Shown one piece after another: positions 1-4,062 of a stretch of DNA of 5,753 nt. The stretch's first letter is position 1; each line of letters starts with the position of its first letter. Source of the stretch: Methanomethylovorans sp. (GTDB lineage Archaea > Halobacteriota > Methanosarcinia > Methanosarcinales > Methanosarcinaceae). The stretch covers positions 1-5,753 of the forward strand of contig JAHFZE010000043.1 in NCBI GenBank assembly GCA_020854785.1, written 5' to 3'. The position numbers and the translations under genes are program-made. Below the pieces are notes generated by a model. It was not told where the DNA came from, did no database searches, and saw only the letters and a list, made by a program, of their open reading frames with translations.

Positions 1-1295
1 AGAACACTTATCTCATTCCCCCATTGCACCGTATTTAACCGCGATCTGAGCTCATCATCCTGGATATCCGTATAATAGAAATAGCGCTCAGTTCCACTAT
101 CATCTCTTAAGAACCCAAACCCTCTATCTGATTTATATGAATAGATATTACCATATTTAAGATCAAGTTTCCTGAATGATACTTCGGCTTTACAGGTTTG
201 TATCTCTTCCGGGCAAAGGTCCTTGGGATCCGTGGGATCAAGCTTGTCTTTCAAGAAACCGGTGTTATCATCATATTCTGTGTCTGGCTGCAGAGGCAAT
301 CCTTCGATCATTGATTCCAGCAGATCGATAACAGAAAAGTTCTCAAATGAGCTAGTTCCCAGAAGGTCTTTGAGTTTCAATGCTTTTTTATACATTTTGT
401 TCTCAATAAGTACAAGAATCAGGGAAACGATCATCAGATCATACTTTTCCTTGTTCTCTTCCTGGGTATTGGTATCGCAGGAACAGAAAGTTAATGCCAT
501 CACTTTTTTGAAGATATAATAATTTCCGCGACCAATAGCTGATAAACAGAACTGTTTCCATGAGACCACATCGTCCCAGGGTGCGATCACATTGAAATAC
601 AGCCCAAGATATAGATATGTCTCTTCTTTCTGGTTGCTTTTGAATGCCTCACAAGCCGCATTATAGATGAATTCAGGTTTCGGTTCCTTCAGAAAAGCAT
701 TCTTGAATTGGCAGGCGGCTTTTTTGTGTTCGTTCACAAGCGAGTAGAACATTCCTGCCTTACAGTTAAAAACACCGTGCAGTGGATATTTTTCGGCAAG
801 TTGGGATAATTCGGAGGCAAGGAAGGGTAACTGGCACAGATTGTTATTTTTGACTGATGACCGATATTGATCGTTTATCCGGTTCCATTTCCTTTTATCG
901 TCCAGGATACTGGCAGATTCAATGCCTGCAGGGAACTCCAGTTTAATGTCCTTTAATTGAGATCCATTGTCTGTTGGATCACCCAGGATTTTGTTTATCG
1001 CCTGCATTGCAGAGATGTGTTCGAACAAATGTTCAAATTCTTCTGTATTGCCTGGTTTGTCGTACTTCGAAGAACTGTTAGCTGAGCTAGCGCTCTGAGC
1101 CTTTACAGAAGAAAAGGATTCGACTTCCCACATACCGATCATGCTATGAGCTATACCATAGACATGTGTTTTGTTCCTGATTATGATGTGATCGTTAGCA
1201 GAAACTTCTACACAGCCTGTAATTAGTTGTCCATTTTTCAAGATGATAGTTATTTTCTCATTGTTTTTCAGGTAATTGTCCAGTTCCTTGAACAT
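1..1295 (-). CDS. Predicted multidomain RNA-binding protein: LSm/Hfq-like + TPR-like + cold-shock-like domain (3' end beyond window)
   Basis: The minus strand is open from an ATG at 1295 to the left edge, giving 431 codons without a stop, so the gene is partial at its carboxy end. The ATG is preceded by GGGTGGTT, an acceptable archaeal ribosome binding site, and an in-frame stop lies a few codons upstream. Residues about 2-58 look like an Hfq/LSm Sm fold: a short helix (FKELDNYLKNN), a strand ending in LKNG, a second strand QLITGCVEV, HIIIRN, then a final strand with IAHSMIGMWEV. Residues 63-80 are a Ser/Ala-rich linker. Residues about 157-235 are helical and TPR-like (A..QF.NAFL.EP.PEFIYNAACEAF). 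Residues about 381-431 resemble a cold-shock domain: G.I.SYKSDRGFGFL (RNP1-like) and RYFYYTDI (RNP2-like). All three parts suggest RNA binding or scaffolding in the cytoplasm. No catalytic motif is seen. Target and function are unknown. The domain calls are by eye: the cold-shock part is firmest, LSm intermediate, TPR weakest. Confidence 0.85.
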   Translation of the reverse strand, partial: MFKELDNYLKNNEKITIILKNGQLITGCVEVSANDHIIIRNKTHVYGIAHSMIGMWEVESFSSVKAQSASSANSSSKYDKPGNTEEFEHLFEHISAMQAINKILGDPTDNGSQLKDIKLEFPAGIESASILDDKRKWNRINDQYRSSVKNNNLCQLPFLASELSQLAEKYPLHGVFNCKAGMFYSLVNEHKKAACQFKNAFLKEPKPEFIYNAACEAFKSNQKEETYLYLGLYFNVIAPWDDVVSWKQFCLSAIGRGNYYIFKKVMALTFCSCDTNTQEENKEKYDLMIVSLILVLIENKMYKKALKLKDLLGTSSFENFSVIDLLESMIEGLPLQPDTEYDDNTGFLKDKLDPTDPKDLCPEEIQTCKAEVSFRKLDLKYGNIYSYKSDRGFGFLRDDSGTERYFYYTDIQDDELRSRLNTVQWGNEISV

Positions 1296-1298
1296 TCT

Positions 1299-1333
1299 AA
1301 CCACCCAAGGTATTTAAATCTACTAAAATATAA
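1299..1333 (-). promoter_or_regulatory. Candidate promoter and ribosome binding site of the LSm/cold-shock gene
   Basis: Reading the minus strand, the A/T-rich box TTATATTTT (1325-1333) lies about 30 bases before the ATG at 1295 and would place the transcription start near 1303, giving a very short leader. The ribosome binding site GGGTGGTT is at 1299-1306. A second A/T box (ATTTAAATA, 1311-1319) is too close to the start to serve unless the real start is further downstream. The two signals are hard to reconcile exactly, because the predicted start would cut into the ribosome binding site, so transcription may begin further upstream. Confidence 0.35.
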
Positions 1334-1397
1334 TAATCTTTCCATTGTTAATTTGAGTTTATTTGTTGTTCTCTTATCGTTTACTCTCATTATGAAT

Positions 1398-1413
1398 GGA
1401 AAATGTGTTTTCC
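1398..1413. repeat. Perfect 6-bp hairpin, 4-base loop
   Basis: GGAAAA (1398-1403) and TTTTCC (1408-1413) are perfect reverse complements around the loop TGTG. It abuts, and shares one base with, the larger inverted repeat that begins at 1413. Confidence 0.6.
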
Positions 1414-1464
1414 CGGGTCACTGTAATCTTATCTTCCACAGAGGTTCTATACACAGTGACCCGG
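1413..1464. repeat. Perfect 12-bp inverted repeat with 28-base spacer
   Basis: CCGGGTCACTGT (1413-1424) is matched exactly by ACAGTGACCCGG (1453-1464). The arms are GC-rich in otherwise A/T-rich intergenic DNA, and the match stops at both ends. The 28-base spacer has no obvious inner stem. It could be a stem-loop in a small RNA, a regulator site pair, or the remnant of a small palindromic element. Nothing in the sequence decides between these. Confidence 0.75.
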
Positions 1465-1472
1465 TAGCATCG

Positions 1473-1492
1473 AACTCTTTTCTTTTAGAGTT
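1473..1492. repeat. 6-bp inverted repeat, 8-base pyrimidine loop
   Basis: AACTCT (1473-1478) pairs with AGAGTT (1487-1492) around a loop of T and C only. On its own it is weak. It is noted because it is one of a contiguous series. Confidence 0.4.
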
Positions 1493-1519
1493 GATACTTT
1501 TGTCCACCACCAGCGCCCA

Positions 1520-1550
1520 TCACAGTTAGATATAAACTATCAAACTGTGA
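1520..1550. repeat. Long imperfect hairpin (8 bp + A/A mismatch + 4 bp)
   Basis: TCACAGTT (1520-1527) pairs with AACTGTGA (1543-1550). After one A/A mismatch, GATA (1529-1532) pairs with TATC (1538-1541), leaving a five-base loop TAAAC. The compact 31-base dyad could be a regulator binding site or an RNA hairpin. Its ACAGT/ACTGT cores recur in the neighbouring inverted repeats. Confidence 0.65.
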
Positions 1551-1559
1551 ATATTTACT

Positions 1560-1572
1560 ATATACAGTATAT
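1560..1572. repeat. 13-base odd palindrome ATATACAGTATAT
   Basis: Six-base arms ATATAC and GTATAT flank a central A. It lies about 110 bases upstream of the CARF gene start and carries the same ACAGT core as the two larger inverted repeats to its left. It is a candidate operator half or whole site. Confidence 0.45.
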
Positions 1573-1624
1573 GACCAATATATAACTTCTGATACAATAC
1601 ACCCATTGTAATTGATTAATTATG

Positions 1625-1634
1625 AGTGATCACT
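1625..1634. promoter_or_regulatory. Candidate operator palindrome next to the CARF gene promoter
   Basis: AGTGATCACT is a perfect 10-base palindrome that ends 14 bases before the TATA box at 1649. A dimeric winged-helix regulator bound here would sit beside the TFB/TBP site. Autoregulation by the adjacent CARF-winged-helix protein is a guess from position. Confidence 0.35.
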
Positions 1635-1648
1635 TGAATTGTCCATAC

Positions 1649-1657
1649 AAATATATA
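1649..1657 (+). promoter_or_regulatory. TATA box for leaderless transcription of the CARF gene
   Basis: AAATATATA is centred about 27 bases before the ATG at 1681, which is the usual archaeal distance from TATA box to transcription start. The bases just before the ATG (TATTTATCCA) contain no ribosome binding site. Together these suggest that transcription starts at or within a base or two of the start codon, giving a leaderless mRNA. Confidence 0.6.
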
Positions 1658-1680
1658 GCATATAGAATATTATTTATCCA

Positions 1681-2280
1681 ATGACAGATTTCACTCTTAT
1701 CACCACATTATACACCCTTGAACCTGTGTTGATCTGTGTTACAAGGCTTTCTCCCTCCAAGATCATCATATTGACAGAAGAAGACACGGCAGAAAAAAAA
1801 GTGCATGCTGAACAGTTGCTGGAAGCTACGTTTGGCAAGGTAATAGAGATCAGGAAGGCTATAACTTCCCTTTACGATCCTGTGAAAGTTGCCCGGGACG
1901 TAGCAACACTGATCGAGACAGAACATGCCTTAGGAAGAAAAATACTGATAAACGTGTCAGGAGGCCGAAAACCCCAGGCCTTCGGGGCCCTGTTCGGTGC
2001 CTATGCACGCAGTGATATGGTATCACGGATAGTGTATGTGACAGAAGAAGATAACTTCATCATTGATTTCCCTGTACTGAGCTTTAATATCTCACCAACG
2101 AAGAAACTTATCCTGGAGCTTATAATGAATGGCACAGCTGCAGTAGAGGCTATTGCTGTAAAAGCAGGTATCTCCAAGGGCATGGCCTATAATCACCTAA
2201 GGGAGCTGAGATCCATGGGATACATCACAGATGAGGAGGGCTACAAAATAACAGATTCTGGCAGGCTTGCAGTGATATAA
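1681..2280 (+). CDS. CARF-winged-helix transcriptional regulator, Csa3-like
   Basis: This 199-residue protein has two parts. Residues 1 to about 130 look like a CARF (CRISPR-associated Rossmann fold) ligand-binding domain. An opening strand-loop segment LITTLYTLEPV is followed by the hydrophobic strand KIIILT. The diagnostic segment ILINVSGGRKPQAFGALFGA spans residues 88-107, equivalent to the family's GG(T/R)+ loop that contacts cyclic oligoadenylate. Residues about 137-199 form a winged helix-turn-helix: TKKLILELI, then AVKAGISKGMAYNHLRELRSMGYI as helix-turn-recognition helix, and a wing EEGYKITDSG. Csa3-family proteins of about this size are dimeric archaeal regulators of CRISPR loci that respond to cyclic tetra-adenylate. 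No CRISPR array or cas gene is in the window, so this one is either solitary or linked to something outside. The start is set by the TATA spacing. The frame converges on the FKBP gene with 131 bases between stops. Alternatively it may belong to another CARF-like regulator family and not to Csa3 proper. Confidence 0.9.
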   Translation: MTDFTLITTLYTLEPVLICVTRLSPSKIIILTEEDTAEKKVHAEQLLEATFGKVIEIRKAITSLYDPVKVARDVATLIETEHALGRKILINVSGGRKPQAFGALFGAYARSDMVSRIVYVTEEDNFIIDFPVLSFNISPTKKLILELIMNGTAAVEAIAVKAGISKGMAYNHLRELRSMGYITDEEGYKITDSGRLAVI

Positions 2281-2364
2281 GTATCTTTAGGGTGCAATTA
2301 TTTTATGGATACTGCTGTTTTGAGGATTCCATTTGGATCTTGCGTGTCAAAGACCCACAAAGCC

Positions 2365-2401
2365 AAAAATTAAAAAGAAAAGTTGGGCCTCACGGGTCCA
2401 G
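2365..2401 (-). terminator. Terminator of the FKBP gene
   Basis: Just after the FKBP stop, the minus strand forms a short stem between GGACC (2395-2399) and GGCCC (2385-2389). The stem has one G·T wobble and an extra flanking T-A pair. It is followed by T-rich runs (minus-strand complement of 2365-2381). It also faces the convergent CARF gene, which has no hairpin terminator of its own and probably ends in nearby T-rich sequence. Confidence 0.55.
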
Positions 2402-2411
2402 AACAGCATAT

Positions 2412-2837
2412 TCATGCTTCTATGACCTTAATGCTGAAGGTAAGGGCCTGTCCGGCAAGAGGATGATTCACGTCTATAGTGATCGTTTCATCGGTCACTT
2501 CAGTTATCATTGCAGGCATTTCCTGGCCATCAGCATTGCCTAGCATGATTATCATGCCGATCTCTATCTCCGCGTCACACTGAAGGGCCGACCTTGGGAA
2601 TGACTGTGTGAGGTTCGGGTCGTGTTCACCATAGGCTTCACTGGCTTCTATCCTGAAGGTTTTCTCCTCTCCCACTTCCATACCCCTTACGGCATCTTCG
2701 AAACCCCTTATGACCTGTTGTGCCCCCACAGTGAATTCAAGAGGCTGATCATGATCTTCAGAACTATCAAAAACAGTACCGTCATCCAATGTGCCGGTAT
2801 AATCTATCTTTATTGTATCTCCATCTTTTATTGCCAA
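2412..2837 (-). CDS. FKBP-type peptidyl-prolyl cis-trans isomerase, SlyD-like
   Basis: This 141-residue protein catalyses cis-trans isomerisation of prolyl bonds and acts as a folding chaperone, presumably in the cytoplasm since no signal peptide is present. The FKBP half is clear: IKIDYTGTLDDGTVFDSS (residues 9-26), PLEFTVGAQQVIRGFEDAVRGM (32-53), VGEEKTF, and the conserved EAYGEHD (67-73). Residues about 72-120 are the insert-in-flap chaperone domain of SlyD-type enzymes. The chain returns to the FKBP fold with DVNHPLAGQALTF. There is no His/Cys-rich metal-binding tail, as is usual for archaeal short FKBPs. No ATG precedes the conserved start before an in-frame stop. TTG at 2837 gives the typical MAIKDGD beginning and follows GAGTTGAT, a plausible ribosome binding site. 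A second TTG at 2846 lies inside that site and is less likely. The gene appears monocistronic. Confidence 0.95.
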   Translation of the reverse strand: MAIKDGDTIKIDYTGTLDDGTVFDSSEDHDQPLEFTVGAQQVIRGFEDAVRGMEVGEEKTFRIEASEAYGEHDPNLTQSFPRSALQCDAEIEIGMIIMLGNADGQEMPAMITEVTDETITIDVNHPLAGQALTFSIKVIEA

Positions 2838-2994
2838 AAAAATCAACTCTGCTAATGCAAAACAAGTAAATGCTCTTTTTTGTGTAAAGGAGGTATCGAC
2901 ATTACTTAGGCTTTTTGGTAATACTGGCCGGAATTTAGTTCATATACTGAATAGGCTTGTGAAAATCCTTTATTTGAAAATCATCTAATACGGA

Positions 2995-3003
2995 GTATAT
3001 AAA
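2995..3003 (-). promoter_or_regulatory. Candidate TATA box, probably for the FKBP gene
   Basis: On the minus strand the bases read TTTATATAC, close to the methanogen TATA consensus. A start about 26 bases downstream (near 2973) would give the FKBP mRNA a leader of roughly 135 bases. The weaker A/T-rich CATTTACTT near 2864-2872 could instead give a short leader. The box also reads GTATATAAA on the plus strand, but no gene follows there. Confidence 0.4.
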
Positions 3004-3012
3004 TGATCTATC

Positions 3013-3040
3013 AAAAAAAAGGTTATTGAAAGTCCCTTTT
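3013..3040 (-). terminator. Terminator-like hairpin with T8 run
   Basis: On the minus strand AAAAGG (3035-3040) pairs with CCTTTT (3017-3022) around a 12-base loop. The second arm continues into an unbroken run of eight T (3013-3020). It lies about 230 bases past the oxidoreductase stop and just upstream of the putative FKBP promoter, so it may insulate that promoter from read-through. A T6 run nearer the oxidoreductase stop (about 3212-3217) could be the first termination point. Confidence 0.35.
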
Positions 3041-3106
3041 ATCAATTAGAATTCTCTCTGTATTGTTTTGACACCTATTTATTTCTTAATGCAACTCATT
3101 TGAAAT

Positions 3107-3182
3107 GCAAAGTCGCAAGGTTGCGAGGACGCAAATCTTCTAATTCTCTTCTTTGCGCCTTAGCGTCTTAGCGCCCTTGCGT
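3107..3182. repeat. Imperfect inverted repeat with 8-base internal period
   Basis: The left arm (3107-3136) is four successive units of about 8 bases: GCAAAGTC, GCAAGGTT, GCGAGGAC, GCAAAT. The right arm (3151-3182) is CTTTGCGC, CTTAGCGT, CTTAGCGC, CCTTGCGT, which is the degenerate reverse complement of the same unit (GCNAAGNC). The arms match at about 20 of 30 positions and are separated by 14 A/T-rich bases. Such 8-base CTTTGCGN strings are, from memory, widespread intergenic elements in many prokaryote genomes, with no settled function. No transposase or target duplication is seen. Confidence 0.65.
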
Positions 3183-3267
3183 TGATAAAAATGGTGTATA
3201 GATCAATCAAAAAAGAGGTATATCGAAATCCTCTGAAGTATCGAATAGCTGCCTCCATAGTAATTTT

Positions 3268-3909
3268 TCAAAGACCGTTCAATATCTCTCCGTATTTTTC
3301 CAGACGTTGCTGTCCTTTTTCCTTTGACTGGCTGTTCACAGCGAACATAATGTACGAAGGTAATACTTCAAGACCAGTGTACTCAAAAATACAATGAGTG
3401 ATGTATTTTAAGAGTGTATGGATGTCCCCATGGGCCCCGCCTTGCGAATACATATTTTCATCTGCTCCGGTGGTAATGGTCATCATGACCTTCTTTCCCT
3501 TTAACAGACCATTTTCATAAAAACCCTGAGTGATGGGATCAAATGCAAAGCCTGCTGCAAAGACCCTGTCCAGCCAGCCTTTCATGATGGCAGGCATACC
3601 AGTGAAGTAGATAGGGAACTGGAATATGAGCATGTCGGCCCATTTTACTTTATCCATCTCTTCCATTATATCCGGCACAAAAGTACCTGTCTTAGTAGCA
3701 TTGATCTGCTCAGGAAAAAGGGCCAGTTTATCCGGCTTTTTCCTTTGCAGGAAGTCATCGGCATCAAGCACAGGCTTGAATTGCATGGCATAGAGGTCGC
3801 TTACCTTCACCTTATGGCCGGCCTTCTCAAGTGTTTCCACAGCAACAGCCTTCAGAGCAGCGTTAAAAGATGCGGGTTCCTGGTGTGCATAGATATAGAG
3901 TATGTTCAT
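3268..3909 (-). CDS. NAD(P)H:quinone oxidoreductase-like flavoprotein (flavodoxin-2 fold)
   Basis: This 213-residue soluble protein belongs to the DT-diaphorase / NQO1-MdaB-KefF family, which uses FAD or FMN for two-electron reduction of quinones or similar acceptors by NAD(P)H. Visible hallmarks are the opening strand MNILYIYAHQEPASFN (residues 1-16; the H.EP.SFN loop holds flavin phosphate), the strand-loop MLIFQFPIYFTGMPAIMKGW with LDRVF (93-117), and TITTGAD..MY..GG (144-158) near the isoalloxazine site. The length is normal for the family. An ATG at 3921 in the same frame would add four residues. The ATG at 3909 is preferred because GGGGATC precedes it as a ribosome binding site and the family normally begins at this point. 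It is on the same strand as the permease, but a strong terminator separates them, so it is probably its own unit, perhaps for oxidative or electrophile stress. The physiological acceptor is unknown. Confidence 0.93.
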   Translation of the reverse strand: MNILYIYAHQEPASFNAALKAVAVETLEKAGHKVKVSDLYAMQFKPVLDADDFLQRKKPDKLALFPEQINATKTGTFVPDIMEEMDKVKWADMLIFQFPIYFTGMPAIMKGWLDRVFAAGFAFDPITQGFYENGLLKGKKVMMTITTGADENMYSQGGAHGDIHTLLKYITHCIFEYTGLEVLPSYIMFAVNSQSKEKGQQRLEKYGEILNGL

Positions 3910-3915
3910 ATTGAT

Positions 3916-3934
3916 CCCCATATCTTTTATGGGG
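3916..3934 (-). promoter_or_regulatory. Hairpin over the translation-initiation region of the oxidoreductase gene
   Basis: CCCCATA (3916-3922) and TATGGGG (3928-3934) are perfect 7-base complements around a five-base loop. In the mRNA the hairpin includes the alternative first ATG (3921) and sequesters the GGGG that serves as ribosome binding site for the ATG at 3909. It could therefore modulate translation. This is a structural prediction only. Confidence 0.4.
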
Positions 3935-4007
3935 TCGTACTATATGAGAATGGTCCTTCATGAAAGCTTAAATCGTAAAAAGGCCACGCATTAGGAAACA
4001 GACGTAT

Positions 4008-4042
4008 AAAAAAAAGAATGCCGCTCTTATCAAAGAGGGCAT
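4008..4042 (-). terminator. Strong terminator of the permease transcript
   Basis: Twenty bases past the permease stop the minus strand forms a stem of ATGCC (4038-4042) with GGCAT (4018-4022) and CTCTT (4033-4037) with AAGAG (4024-4028). A single bulged base at 4023 and a four-base loop complete it. It is followed after two to three bases by a run of eight T (4008-4015). This has the layout of an intrinsic terminator and separates the permease from the oxidoreductase gene. Confidence 0.8.
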
Positions 4043-4062
4043 TTTCACTCTGGTACCGTATA

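Larger units (their letters stand above)
1296..1680. other. Divergent intergenic region rich in inverted repeats
   Basis: This 385-base stretch separates two divergently transcribed genes. A short open frame on the plus strand (1227-1529) overlaps the upstream gene, has no family resemblance and is taken as spurious. The region holds five consecutive inverted repeats between 1398 and 1572, listed separately. It also holds a 10-base palindrome AGTGATCACT (1625-1634) just upstream of the TATA box of the CARF gene. No tRNA, rRNA or mobile-element end was recognised. Confidence 0.7.
2838..3267. other. Non-coding spacer between FKBP and oxidoreductase genes
   Basis: These 430 bases contain no convincing gene. 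The only sizeable open frame (plus strand, 3182-3397) begins with a non-ATG codon and is mostly antisense to the oxidoreductase gene. The stretch holds a TATA box (2995-3003), a terminator-like hairpin (3013-3040) and a degenerate inverted repeat with an 8-base period (3107-3182). A perfect AAAGGAGGT at 2886-2894 on the plus strand is not followed by a start codon. Confidence 0.7.

Noticed and set aside
223..519. Plus-strand open frame of 98 codons
   Set aside because: It is antisense to the continuous minus-strand LSm/cold-shock gene, whose domains are recognisable, and it has no ribosome binding site or motif.
1..1295. Frameshift or pseudogene in the left-edge gene
   Set aside because: The frame stays open with consistent coding character for all 431 codons. 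It only appears incomplete because the window ends before its stop.
1413..1464. Possible tRNA or box C/D RNA in the 12-bp inverted repeat
   Set aside because: There is no cloverleaf, anticodon arm or CCA-proximal stem, and no paired C and D boxes.
1227..1529. Plus-strand open frame of 100 codons spanning the gene start and the intergenic region
   Set aside because: It overlaps the 5' end of a real gene and runs through the inverted repeats. Its hydrophobic look comes from A/T-rich DNA.
2886..2894. Perfect ribosome-binding-like AAAGGAGGT on the plus strand
   Set aside because: No ATG, GTG or TTG follows at a usable distance, so it is probably coincidental.
3107..3182. Possible CRISPR-like or tandem repeat array
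   Set aside because: The units are only 8 bases, degenerate and without spacers, and the two halves are inverted. It is not a CRISPR array.
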